Shown piece by piece: positions 1 through 10,755 of a stretch of 64,000 nucleotides of DNA; position 1 is the stretch's first letter; each line of letters opens with the position of its first letter. Source of the stretch: Sophora flavescens (Eukaryota; Streptophyta; Magnoliopsida; Fabales; Fabaceae). A model generated the notes under the pieces. That model saw only the letters and a program-made list of their open reading frames with translations. It had not been told where the DNA came from and did no database searches. The stretch lies in the NCBI GenBank assembly GCA_030762895.1, contig CM061062.1:2751001-2815000 (forward strand). Direction: 5' to 3'. The translations under genes and the position numbers were made by a program.

Positions 1-9
1 GATTCTGGT

Positions 10-656
10 TTGCTGTCTATTACGGAGGCTTATGCCTTTCATCATCCTCATGGTCAATGCAAGCATTGGGGCAAATTTATTTGGTCAGGTTCAGTTCCTC
101 CTTCTAGGTCTTTCCTGATGTGGAGATTGATCCATAGCAAGCTTCCTACTGATGAAAACTTGCGAATTAGAGGTTGTGTGCCTGTTTCTATGTGCTGTCT
201 TTGTGGCAATCACGATAAATCTTCTCAGCATTTATTCTTTGAATGCCAATTTGCTGTCCAAAAATGGTTGTGGCAGCAAAGTAAGTTAAATTGTTCAATT
301 AACTACAACTCAACCTTGTATGTTCTGAAAGTTTGTGATGCTAAGTGCAGCCCGCAATTGAAGGATGTGTACCTAGCAGCAATTCTTAACACAATATGGA
401 CCATCTGGTTTTGAAGGAACCAAAGGAGATTTAGTAATGTCAATATTAGTTGGAGATCAACCTACACTATATTCTTTTCTCAAACCTCTTTAGCTGGTTC
501 CTTATCAAAAGGCCATATGTTCAACTCAATTGAAGAGTTTCAGGTGCTAAAAGGCTTTGCCATAGCAACTCATGCTCCAAAAGCTCCTTCTATTAAACAA
601 GTGGATTAGTTTCCACCCTCTTTTGGTTGGTTGAAGTGCAACACTGATGGGGCTGC
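10..656 (+). pseudogene. LINE (non-LTR) polyprotein C-terminal part: zf-RVT domain and start of RNase H
   Basis: This is the end of a plant L1-type LINE polyprotein, entered from the left edge of the window. The first 134 residues carry the zinc-binding reverse-transcriptase domain (zf-RVT): an FLMWRLIHSKLPTDENL stretch, then CCLCG and an H-x-FFEC metal-binding pattern. A TGA at about 412 closes the frame. Similar coding continues through a linker, with another stop near 607, into the first RNase H strand, which ends in CNTDGA and supplies the first catalytic Asp. The frame is cut at 656 by the Copia element starting at 657 and resumes at 13755. In plant LINEs this tail follows the reverse transcriptase, which lies outside the window. 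The stops make it non-functional. Confidence 0.85.
652..656. repeat. Target site duplication GCTGC, left copy
   Basis: GCTGC sits directly before the TGTTGG end of the Copia LTR. It is repeated at 13755-13759 directly after the CCAACA end. Removing one copy and the insert rejoins the LINE RNase H frame (NTDGA to AKG), which independently supports the boundary. Confidence 0.93.
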
Positions 657-2058
657 TGTTGGTGTAAGCCCTAGAGGCCAGTGTATTTCTCAGACTTACA
701 TTTGTATCTTGCTATTATATATATATGATATGAGGCATTCCAGTTTATTGTGTTACTTGTTTAAACATAATAAAGTCCTTAGAATAGAAATTTCGGTTTA
801 ATAGAATATCAAGTATATGACTTGATCGTGAGACACTATTGAACAATGAAATCCTATTCTTAAAAATCCGTAGTCAAGTATTTTATTAATAAGGACAATA
901 ATAATACATTGAGACTATTATGTGTGCAGACTGATGACCATATCTCACGGGTCATGGATATGAGATATCGAGTCGCCACATAGGTACACATTAGAGTAAT
1001 GATGTACTGGATTGACCCACCATGAGAACACTACATGGAGCATTGTGTGAGTGTCGTAAGTAGTTCTCATAGTGACAATGGTGTATGCAATCCTTCGACC
1101 TGAAATCGCTACGATCCCTACATGAGGAGTCGTGTGCTTTAATATCGTCAAACGTCATCTGTAATAGGATGATTATAAAGACGGACATTGGGCATACCAC
1201 GAGCCATGCAGAGGGATGTGAGTGACCTAGATGGAATTTGTCCCTCCTACATAACAGGAGTAATATCTGTGGGCCCCCTGATAGAGTGAGACTGTAAAAT
1301 GCATGGCCGTGCTGAAATGAGTCAATATGAGATATTGACCTCATTTGTTGTTAAGTCTACTCGGGTATCAGGAAATATGATATTGAACCATACAAGGGTG
1401 ACACATTCCATGTCTTGTGTTCAATATAGATATATGGTCAAAGGGATGATAATGCACATGAATATTTGTCACAGAAAGGTTTCGTCAAATCACTGACTTT
1501 CTCATTACTTAGGTAGCAGTGATGTATTGCTAGATACCGCTCATTGTTTGTAATATTAAATGGGATTTAATATTACTACTAACGTTTTGGGAACCTATAG
1601 GGTCACACACATAAGAGCGGATTAAAAGAAGCATTAAAAGGAGAGTTGGACTTTTCTATTGGGCCTAGCTCATAGTACATGGGGCTTAGGTCAAACGCTG
1701 CTCACTAACTCACTTAAGGAGGTGCTGCTATACGTAGACCACTTAATTGTGCCTACACGGTTTTGTTTTACCCTAGCCGCACATAGAGAGTGATAGTGAG
1801 CAGCAGGTCTCGGTTTTCGAAGCTAGCACTGTGAGACAGAGACGCTTCGGGTTCGTGACGTTGGACGTTCACGGAATCTGCTCGTGTGGATACCTTAGAG
1901 ACATCGTTCGTGCGATGTTCATGATAGACAATTTTAATCAACTGTCATCGCTTCAGGAGGTAAATCTTCTAACCATGAATCATGACCATTCGCAAGGATC
2001 CTTCGATGGGAATTTTTTTCCGCTGCGTTATTTTTTTTTCATACGCAAATTCCCAACA
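657..2058 (+). repeat. Copia 5' LTR (about 1.4 kb)
   Basis: It begins TGTTGGTGTAAG and ends TTCCCAACA. It matches 12296-13754 almost base for base, apart from point changes, small indels and a TA microsatellite that is only 11 bp here. Small open frames inside it recur in the other LTR and look like no protein family, so they are not called as genes. Confidence 0.93.
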
Positions 2059-3669
2059 AAGGGTATCGTGAGCAGCTTATAAACCATGATTCCGTTACGT
2101 GGTTTACCCGTTATGTATGATAACATGTTTATAATGTGAATCGCTTTTTCTAAAATGTTTTCCAAAATCATTTACATCCGTTTTGCGAAACCTTGTTTCT
2201 GTAATTTTCGTATGTATATGATATATGCGTCTATTGCATGTTTATGTATATATGCGATATGTACATTGGTTCTGGAATCCTTATTATGTTCTGTGATGGC
2301 GTCAAGTGTTGATGTTAAACATGATCGGTTTCAGTTCTCTGTTGGCGGCGTTAAGGGGTTTCAGACATGAAGAGTTCATGTTCTTGCGGCTAAGGTTCCA
2401 AGGGTTGAAACCCTAGCCGTCGTTCCTTGCAACGTGAAGTGTTCACGGGCCTTGCGGTTTTAGGGTTGAGAGGTTGAAGCCCTAGCCGCCAAGGAAGCGA
2501 GGCACACTTCGGAGATTTTTTTTTTCTTCGGGGCGCTGCCCCGACCCCGCAACGGGCGGCCTCCTCTTGACCCCGCCCGCTGACCGGGCAGCGGGACCCC
2601 CGTGCTACCTCTGCGTAGTGTGTTACTTCGAAATTCAATTTTTGAAATCTTTTGTATCACTTAATAATAATATTAATAATAATAAAAGAGGTATTATTAT
2701 TGTTTGTTATTATTTGCGTTGTGATGCATGGTGGATGGTTATGGCCTTAGTCTTTTGGTTTATTTTGAAATACGGCCTGTGTGCCGTGCCTTTCTCTTAT
2801 ATTCCATATGTATATTCTTTTCTCATCTCACTCCCCTCATATGTAAAATGAGGTTTCTGTTTATGTAATGTAATGATGGAGACAAGAAGACGTTATCCAG
2901 TGGGAGATCATGCTTGGAGAAGCTTGGACGCTCCTAGGTTTCAGTTTAGATTCTCTCATTGGCTTGGGAGAATCAATGCGTTAGGGGCCATAACCATATC
3001 ACATTTATTTGCCTAATATATGTATGAGATGCATGTATGTATATAGTATGTTAAAAGGGTTTAACTAATATATGTATGAGATGCATGTATGTAAATAGTA
3101 AGTTAAAGAGTTTAACAAATGATGAGATCAAATTTTAATCAAATCCTCAAAAGGAAATATTAAGTCACATTTAAAGGCCTTCCAATGCATGGCACTCGTC
3201 AAGACTATGATCGATTAATGTGGGTCCGCCAAAGCGGGGTACCTTTATCTATACTAGTAAGACGCAGTGGGACAAATGTAATGTTCAACTCGCTATCCAT
3301 TGGGTTCGACTTAACTAAGCCAACTTCAATAGGATTGAAAGGCTTAGAGGCTTAAAAGTTGGGCTTTAGTCCATGTGATGGATTAGAATAAGAGTTATTC
3401 ACCCAACTATCCAAGAGTTGCATGAGATGCAATCGGAAAGTGTTTCCTACCTATATAACCGAATTTTGAGTGATCAGCCAAAGCTGACTTAAAGCTAGGT
3501 GAAATATGGATCTTGGCCCACTAGAAAATCTTCCAACGGGATTTTCCGAATCAATGACGAGGGTCATTGTTTTGAGTAAAATAGTGGGAGACGTATTTAA
3601 TTAAAGACCTTATTAAATAACTTCATGGCATGATACTTATATTTTGCATATTTATTTCTGTAGATTACC
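2059..3669 (+). other. Copia 5' leader between LTR and gag
   Basis: No gene is supported here. Just inside the LTR a stretch near 2062-2075 resembles a decayed tRNA-iMet primer site (GGTATC followed by GAGC-like bases). A GC-rich block with long T runs lies at about 2390-2610. A tandem duplication of a unit of about 52 bp occurs at 3013-3064 and 3065-3115. The leader runs up to the gag ATG at 3670. Confidence 0.6.
3013..3115 (+). repeat. Tandem duplication, about 52 bp x 2, in the Copia leader
   Basis: Two head-to-tail copies of a unit starting CTAATATATGTATGAGATGC differ at only a few bases. They lie in the untranslated leader upstream of gag. Confidence 0.8.
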
Positions 3670-4125
3670 ATGGCATCAAACACATCAAGTAACCTGTCAT
3701 TGCGATCCATCCTTGAGAAGGATAAACTATCCGGAACAAATTTTCTGGACTGGTACAGAAACTTGAGGATTGTCCTCAAACATGAGAAAATGCTGTATGT
3801 TCTTGAGGAGCCTATTCCTGAGCCACCGACTTCAAATGCTCCTAGGGCTGACAAGGATGCTTATAAGAAGCATCAGGATGACGCCTTAGACGTCGGCTGT
3901 CTTATGCTTGCTACCATGACCTCTGAGCTTCACAAGCAACATGAGACCATGGAGGCGTACGATATGATCGTGCACCTCAAGCTGCTCTACCAAGAGAAAG
4001 CAAGGCATGAGCGGTTCGAAGTTTCCAGAGCCCTTTACCAGTGTAAATTGGCAGAAGGAAGCCCTGTGAATCCTCATGTACTCCAGATGATCGGGTACAT
4101 TGAGAATCTCGAGAGACTGGGATGA
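3670..4125 (+). pseudogene. Copia gag, N-terminal part (truncated)
   Basis: This 151-residue frame is the start of a Copia Gag. Gag binds the element's RNA and packages it in cytoplasmic particles. The characteristic SGTNFLDWYRNLRIVLK segment lies at about residues 24-40, followed by the LDVGCLMLATM helix and, near the end, YIENLERLG. The ATG at 3670 opens the homologous segment and has no earlier in-frame candidate. After ERLG the frame stops at once. The rest of Gag, its CCHC zinc knuckle and the aspartic protease are absent, and the next recognisable sequence is the pre-integrase domain. An internal deletion of well over 1 kb near 4122 is the simplest reading. The fragment cannot make functional Gag. 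Confidence 0.85.
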
Positions 4126-4440
4126 TATTTTCTATGCTAGTGCACACATGAGTAATGGGCATTATGTCCTTGATCTTGAAATGCCCATCTATAACATAAA
4201 TACTAAGATGTTCAAACCAAATGAGTTGAACCCGTCTTATCTTTGGCATTGTCGTTTAGGCCATATAAATGAGAAGCGCATTTCGAAGCTCCACAAAGAT
4301 GGACTCTTGGACTCATTTGATTATGAATCATATGATATATGTGAGTCTTGTTTATTGGGAAAGATGACTAAAGCTCCATTCACCGGAAAAGGTGAAAGAG
4401 CTAACGATCTTTTGGGTCTTATACATAGCGATGTATGCGG
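4126..4440 (+). pseudogene. Copia gag_pre-integrase domain and integrase N-terminus
   Basis: Coding continues just after the gag deletion (an open frame with ATG at 4100). It shows the pre-integrase signature: LWHCRLGHINEKRISKLHKDG, then CESCLLGKMTKAPF, which together supply the HHCC zinc-binding residues. The integrase core begins with HSDVCGP, holding the first catalytic Asp. The frame is then cut at 4441-4445 by a nested LTR element. The core resumes at 9827 with the expected sequence (LNTLARGGFQYFITFTDDFSRY), so this was one continuous integrase before the second insertion. Integrase would have joined element cDNA into host DNA. Confidence 0.85.
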
Positions 4441-4445
4441 ACCCC
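4441..4445. repeat. Target site duplication ACCCC, left copy
   Basis: ACCCC precedes TGATAAGCC at 4446 and recurs at 9822-9826 immediately after GCGTCA. It restores the integrase frame when collapsed. Confidence 0.93.
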
Positions 4446-5799
4446 TGATAAGCCTCTGGCTCATCTAGTTTTATGACTAGTATGACCGTGGTTTTGTGCC
4501 AATTATATCTCGTTTTCACCCAAATTAGGCCTGATTGTCCTCAAGCAAGGTTTTGAGTCCCTTAAGTAGTTTTAGGGTTATTTAGTCAGTTTTTGAGTCA
4601 AATAAAGCACTTATGGCTATTTCATGTTTTCAGGTTGACTTAGAGTCCAAGGAATGAAGGAAACAATGGAAATTGCAATCTGGAAACACTCGCCACGCGA
4701 GCAGATACTCGCCCCGCGAGAGTGAGGACCAGCCAAGTGCGGAAAAGTCATGTTCTCTGCCTCGCCCCGCGAGCTATTGCTCGCCTCGCGAGCCTGAAGT
4801 CAGCAAGCATTACGGTTATCCCGTGACGCCTATCACGGGCGTGAAGAGAAACCCCTGAAGACAGAGACCATCACGGCCTGGCCGTGACGAAGGTCACGGC
4901 CATGACAGATAAGCACTTGAGAACAGAGACCATCACTGCCTGGCCGTGATAGGCATCACGGCTGTGACAACCCAGGTTTTGAAGACTCGCCTCGCGAGAA
5001 TCACGCTCGCCTCGCGAGAATACAAATTCAAGAAGGCGCCATTTTAATATTCGCCTCGCGAGAGGCCACTCGCCTCGCGAGAATGCGCAGTTTCTGAAAG
5101 TTATAAATAGCTGTTTAGGGCAGAACAGAAGCATCTTTGGATCTTTTTGGCTAATCCTTGTTTTCGAATTTCTTTGGTTGTATTGCGTTTTTGATGGAGA
5201 ACTAGTCTCCTTGATCAACTCAGTAATGTCGGTTCGCACTGCCGCTTGAGGTTATGTAATTCCTAATTTAATTGCTACTCTCTTTCAATATCTATTCTAT
5301 ATTCTCGGTTTGCTTAATTCAGTTTGTATCGAATGGGTATTGATTTGTTTCGATGATTGTGTGTTCCTAAACTTAATCGCGTTTGCTTAATTCGCGTGCG
5401 TTCAATTCGTGTTTGCTTAATTCACGAAGGGCTTAATCCGTTTGCTTAATTCGGAATTAGGAACATATGTCTCGTAGCGTCGGTTTCGCTTGTTAATTGA
5501 TGTTACAATCGAAAAGGGTTTAGAATCCGCTTAGGGCTTGGATTTATATGAACCGATGATAGTGGGAAACCGAAAGCAGTAGGTTGATCGCTTAGCTTAA
5601 TTGGTAATTGTTTAGTTTACATTAGTTTTCTGCTTTGTTTTCCTTGTTTAACTTGAATTCCAAAACCCCCCCGTTCTGACTTTTTCTGTTAACAACAACC
5701 CAAGAGTCCTTGTGAGACGATACCCGAGTTGTCGCACTTTCCCTAACTACATATTTTTGTAAACCGCTCATCTTTTGACGCGTGCGCGACAGCGCGTCA
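4446..5799 (+). repeat. 5' LTR of nested element
   Basis: It starts TGATAAGCC and ends CGCGTCA. It matches 8467-9821 nearly throughout. It contains an array of GC-rich palindromes (separate entry) and a TATAAATAG box at about 5102, likely for Pol II transcription. Confidence 0.93.
4689..5085 (+). repeat. Array of GC-rich palindromes in LTR
   Basis: Two kinds of short palindrome are interspersed. One is built on CTCGCGAG, a perfect 8-bp palindrome, usually preceded by CTCGC; copies lie at about 4689, 4708, 4762, 4782, 4986, 5006, 5050 and 5069. The other is built on ATCACGGCC(T)GGCCGTGAT with variants, at about 4823, 4869 and 4930. The same array is repeated in the other LTR at about 8708-9105. 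Confidence 0.85.
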
Positions 5800-5802
5800 A
5801 AT

Positions 5803-5820
5803 TGGCGCCGTTGCCGGGGA
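5803..5820 (+). other. Primer binding site complementary to tRNA-Asp
   Basis: TGGCGCCGTTGCCGGGGA begins 3 bases after the 5' LTR. It is the exact complement of the 3' end of plant tRNA-Asp, including the CCA tail, as known for Athila-type elements. This is where minus-strand DNA synthesis would be primed. Confidence 0.9.
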
Positions 5821-5922
5821 CTCTTGTTGTTATTAACAGAAAATAAAAAAAATAAAAAAAAATAAAAATAAAAATAAAAAAATAATTCATTGCTGAATTA
5901 GTTATGGCTGCTTTGTCTGGTT

Positions 5923-7081
5923 ATGAATCTTAGTACTGCCATGGATAATTACATGCAAGGTTATATGCCTTATGTTGATTATGGGCCACCACCATGCATA
6001 TATTATCCTAACTTTGCTGAAGGCTATGAGTCTAGTAGTGGTTTTGGCATGATTGGAGTAAATGAAGTCCAACCCAGCCTGGATGAGTTAGCTTCTCTGA
6101 TGCAACAACATATGACAGAATTTCAAGCAAATCTTCAACGAATGACAGAACAAAGTCTTGAAAGCCATCGGAGAGGAGAAGCTGAGTCTCAGAAGTTGTC
6201 CATTCTAATTGATCAAATTGTCGCCAACTCTACTCTGATCGCTAACTCCACACCCCCTTGAAGAACATACAGATTCACAAGTTATTCTTGACAATACCTC
6301 TGAGGATGATTTTGATAATACTTCTGTTGATGAACTGTGTGTTGAATCCCCTGATTCTAATGCATGTGCTGATTGTACTGACATTGCTTTGTGTATAGAA
6401 TGTTATGCAGGTTTATTCTTTTCAGGAAACGTAGAAAATGAGGATCAGGAGGATCAGGAGGACATCTGCTTCACCATGCTTGAGGATGATGAAGAACCTT
6501 TGGAAGTAGATGATTCAATTAAATCAAATGCATGTGTTGAGAGTAATGGGGAGGATGAATTGAGTGCTGAATTTCCAGACATTCAGACCTTTACTGATTC
6601 AGTTTATTGTGATATATGTATTGACTATACTAACACTAACCTTTGTGTGGTGTGTGTTGAAATTTTTGCATGTATAGCAGGTGATAAATTTGTTAGTGCA
6701 GTGAATGAAGAAAATGCAGAAGTTGAAGCAGCACCGGAGACACCAGTGTCCTATTTGCCACCTCCCCCTGAGAAGCCACCAGTGATGGAGTTTGAACCTT
6801 TGGATTTTGCACCATGGCCAGTTCAAGGGGTTGAACCCCAATTTTATTGGGGAGACTTTGTTGAGAAGAAGGTCATCTGTGACCCAAGAGGGAGTGAGAA
6901 GTCCGCCGCACTCGACGAGGTCATCATGATTGTCAAGCGCTCACCTCCGTATCAAGGCTGCGAGTTAGGGAAGCATGGAACAAGCTTCAGTCCTTTGGCT
7001 ACCACGTGGGCCTTGTGCTACAGACAGTGGGATCCTGGTGGAACCGCCTCAATGAGTTTTCTTAACCCTTTCTCCTTTTAA
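5923..7081 (+). pseudogene. Unrecognised frame of the non-autonomous element (frameshifted)
   Basis: Two abutting frames look like one protein. Frame one (ATG at 5923, 112 residues) is Met/Gln-rich and helical, with an LASLMQQHMTEFQANLQRM stretch, and stops at 6259-6261. Coding continues at once in the next frame from 6260 to 7081. The slip lies in a run of five Cs at 6253-6257. The second part is acidic. It contains two related cysteine clusters, ACADCTDIALCIECYAGLF and YCDICIDY...LCVVCVEIFACIAG, that may be a duplicated metal-binding unit, then a proline-rich PPPPEKPP stretch. It matches no Gag, protease or polymerase that I recognise. Its place behind the primer site suggests a Gag-position product. 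The role is unknown. Confidence 0.55.
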
Positions 7082-8466
7082 ATTTTCTTTTCCTTGCTTT
7101 ATTTCTGTTTTGTTTTCAATAAAGCTCTTGAATAATTTGAGAAGCTCAAGAGCATGTGTGTGAGTCTTGTGTCGGCAAGCTTGGTAGGTTTTGGTTGATT
7201 TAGCACAGATTGATGGCATGATTTATGTTGATGATTCCCCCTAAGTTTTTGAAATTTGGAAATTGTGATCCCCATTTGAAAAATTGAAAACTGAACTTTG
7301 AAATATTTTGTTGTGAGAGCATGATTTATGATAAGTTTGGGGTGATAGAGTGCACACACTAGGGATAGAATCTCGGTCAAACAATTTGCATGAATGTCCA
7401 GGTGAGGATTTGAGCCTCCAACATGTTTTTGATTGTGTGAATCACTTTCGAGTTGCACTTTCCCGAATTTGCTTGAATCTCTTCATGGTTTGCATGTCTG
7501 TGTGTTTGCATCAAATGATTTAGGCAATTTTCTTTGAATTAACTACTTGGCCTAAATTGAACCAGTCCCTAATGCATGTTCCCTAGTTAGCCCCTTTGAG
7601 CCTAATTAGCCTATTGTTTCATGATGACCTTATGTTATGAGCCTGAATCTGGAAAAACCATGTTAACCCGATCTTAGGATTAGGAGAGCATGGAAGCTTA
7701 GCAAGAGAATGGTTGCAAGAAACTAAGTTTGGGGTGGCTACAGTGATATGATGTGTTGTTTGGGATTGAGAAAAAGAAAAAAAATAAAGGTTGGAGCCAA
7801 AGGGCAAAAATAAATCTCTTTATTCTAACAAAAAAAAAAAAAAAAAGAAGCAAAATGTCAAGAAGGGTATTAGAAGAAAAGGGATGTAGCCACCCAAGGC
7901 AAAAAGAAGAATAAGAATAGGAACTTGAGTAAGGAATTCAATGTGTAAACAGCTTCATGCTCTCTTAGTTCCTAGGGACTTCAGCCAGTACCTTTGTATA
8001 TCCTTCCCTTAGCCAGGCCCCATTACAACCTTGAAAGACCTTTTGATGTTGCATGCATGTTCTCTGTGGGAACCATTTTGAGATGAAAATCAAATTCATG
8101 GGAAGTGCTCTTAAAAGTGAAACTGAGTGAAATGTTGTTAGCCTAGACAAACTAAGAGATTGAGTGACCACTAAACCCCTTTGTGAGGAAGGCGATTGTT
8201 TGAATTTGGTGACCTCCCTCTTGTGTGTAACTTAGATCCCCTGTTTAGATTCATGATTGTTTGAATGATGAAATTCTCAGATGTTCAGAATAAATGATTG
8301 TGGGGAGTACATTGTTGAAAAGGGGGAAACATTGAAGGGAAATTGTTTTGATGAATTGCTTGAAATTTGTGCGAAATTGGTTGAAATCCTTCTAGCTTGC
8401 CAAGTCTTGAGTCGTTTTGAGTTTTAGTTTGCTTGGGGACAAGCAAAGTTCAAGTTTGGGGTATTT
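7082..8466 (+). other. Non-coding 3' part of nested element with polypurine tract
   Basis: No coding signature is visible over nearly 1.4 kb. A long A-rich run lies at about 7830-7850. The last 15 bases, CAAGTTTGGGGTATT-like, directly precede the 3' LTR. They sit where the plus-strand primer (polypurine tract) belongs. Confidence 0.65.
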
Positions 8467-9821
8467 TGATAAGCCTCTGGCTCATCTAGTTTTATGACTA
8501 GTATGACCGTGGTTTTGTGCCAATTATATCTCGTTTTCACCCAAATTAGGCCTGATTGTCCTCAAGCAAGGTTTTGAGTCCCTTAAGTAGTTTTAGGGTT
8601 ATTTAGTCAGTTTTTGAGTCAAATAAAGCACTTATGGCTATTTCATGTTTTCAGGTTGACTTAGAGTCCAAGGAATGAAGGAAACAATGGAAATTGCAAT
8701 CTGAAACACTCGCCACGCGAGCAGATACTCGCCCGCGAGAGTGAGGACCAGCCAAAGGCCGGAAAAGTCATGTTCTCTCGCCTCGCCCCGCGAGCTATTG
8801 CTCGCCTCGCGAGCCTCGAAGTCAGCAAGCATTACGGTTATCCCGTGACGCCTATCACGGGCGTGAAGAGAAACCCCTGAAGACAGAGACCATCACGGCC
8901 TGGCCGTGACGAAGGTCACGGCCATGACAGATAAGCACTTGAGAACAGAGACCATCACTGCCTGGCCGTGATAGGCATCACGGCTGTGACAACCCAGGTT
9001 TTGAAGACTCGCCTCGCGAGAATCACGCTCGCCTCGCGAGAATACAAATTCAAGAAGGCGCCATTTTAATATTCGCCTCGCGAGAGGCCACTCGCCTCGC
9101 GAGAATGCGCAGTTTCTGAAAGTTATAAATAGCTGTTTAGGGCAGAACAGAAGCATCTTTGGATCTTTTTGGCTAATCCTTGTTTTCGAATTTCTTTGGT
9201 TGTATTGCGTTTTTGATGGAGAACTAGTCTCCTTGATCAATCTGCTGTAATCGGTTCGCACTGCCGCTTGAGGTTATGTAATTCCTAATTTAATTGCTAC
9301 TCTCTTTCAATATCTATTCTATATTCTCGGTTTGCTTAATTCAGTTTGTATCGAATGGGTATTGATTTGTTTCGATGATTGTGTGTTCCTAAACTTAATC
9401 GCGTTTGCTTAATTCGCGTGCGTTCAATTCGTGTTTGCTTAATTCACGAAGGGCTTAATCTGTTTGCTTAATTCGGAATTAGGAACATATGTCTCGTAGC
9501 GTCGGTTTCGCTTGTTAATTGATGTTACAATCGAAAAGGGTTTAGAATCCGCTTAGGGCTTGGATTTATATGAACCGATGATAGTGGGAAACCGAAAGCA
9601 GTAGGTTGATCGCTTAGCTTAATTGGTAATTGTTTAGTTTACATTAGTTTTCTGCTTTGTTTTCCTTGTTTAACTTGAATTCCAAAACCCCCCCGTTCTG
9701 ACTTTTTCTGTTAACAACAACCCAAGAGTCCTTGTGAAACGATACCCGAGTTGTCGCACTTTCCCTAACTACATATTTTTGTAAACCGCTCATCTTTTGA
9801 CGCGTGCGCGACAGCGCGTCA
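8467..9821 (+). repeat. 3' LTR of nested element
   Basis: It starts TGATAAGCC and ends CGCGTCA at 9821. It is followed by the ACCCC duplication and then Copia integrase. It differs from the 5' LTR by scattered single-base indels and a short divergent patch at about 9240-9252. Confidence 0.93.
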
Positions 9822-9826
9822 ACCCC

Positions 9827-10755
9827 TAAACACATTAGCTAGAGGTGGTTTTCAGTACTTCATCACATTTACTGATGATTTCAGTAGGTATGGATTTGTG
9901 TATCTTATGAAACATAAATCGGAATCCTTTGAAAAGTTCAAGGAATTCAAAAATGAGGTACAAAACCAACTTGGTAAAAATATTAAAACTCTTTGATCAG
10001 ATCGAGGTGGTGAATATTTGAGCCTAGAGTTTGATGATCATCTGAGAGAGTGTGGAATTTTATCTCAACTCACTCCACCTGGAACACCACAATGGAATGG
10101 TGTTTCTGAGAGGAGAAATCGAACCTTGTTGGACACGGTTCGGTCTATGATGAGTCATGCAAACCTTCCAAACTCTTTCTGGGGACATGCTCTATTAACA
10201 ACAGCTTTTACACTTAACCGTGTTCCATCCAAAACGGTAGAAAAGACACCATATGAGATATGGACTGGTAGACGACCCGGCATGTCTTTTATGAAGATTT
10301 GGGGTTGTGAAGCATATGTAAAACGTCAAGTTTCTAATAAGCTTGATCCCAAATCTGATAAATGCTTCTTTGTGGGGTATCCCAAAGAAACTAAGGGATA
10401 CTATTTCTATAATCCTTCCGAAGGCAAAGTGTTTGTCGCATGGACTGGTGTATTCCTAGAAAAGGAGTTTATCTCCATAGGAACCAGTGGGAGGAAGATA
10501 GAACTTGAAGAAATTCAAGAATCACAGAGTAGTGACCTACCATTGGTAGAACAGGAGCGACCTTCACAAAATGCTGTGGAGGAACAACTCCGCTCCAAAG
10601 AGCACAAGACCAGCAGAGGTCTAACAGGATACGTCACCAGCCCTGAGAGATATGGATTTCTCATGACTCCACAAGGTGATGTATTGCTCATGGATCAAGA
10701 TGAGCCTCGTGACTTACTAGGAGGCCATCACGGCCCAGACCGAGAAGTGGCTTGA
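9827..10755 (+). pseudogene. Copia integrase core and C-terminal part
   Basis: This continues the integrase that begins before the nested element. FTDDFSRYGFVYLM is followed by the second catalytic Asp in SDRGGEY (about 9997-10017). The catalytic Glu is in NGVSERRNRTLLDTVRSMM. Downstream is the usual Copia KLDPKSDKCFFVGYPKETKGYYFYNP motif. A TGA at 9994-9996 interrupts where Arg is normally found, consistent with a CGA-to-TGA transition. The frame drifts before the reverse transcriptase: the linker ends at 10755, but the next domain is read in another frame from about 10700. All three DDE residues are still encoded, yet no continuous protein can be made. Confidence 0.85.

Larger units (their letters stand above)
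4446..9821 (+). mobile_element. Non-autonomous Ty3/gypsy element, Athila-type by primer site
   Basis: This 5.4 kb element has 1354/1355-bp LTRs that are nearly identical, TG...CA ends and a perfect 5-bp target duplication. An 18-nt primer site matches the 3' end of plant tRNA-Asp(GUC), as is usual in the Athila/Tat branch of gypsy. No reverse transcriptase, integrase or protease is present in the 2.7 kb internal region. It holds only an unrecognised reading frame and about 1.4 kb of non-coding sequence ending in a G-rich tract. It must have moved using enzymes of another element. The few LTR differences (small indels near 4684-4760 and 5218-5235) suggest recent insertion. Confidence 0.85.

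Noticed and set aside
945..1496. Overlapping open frames in the 5' LTR, repeated at 12636-13187
   Set aside because: They occur at the same place in both LTR copies, overlap on both strands and show no domain; they are by-products of LTR sequence.
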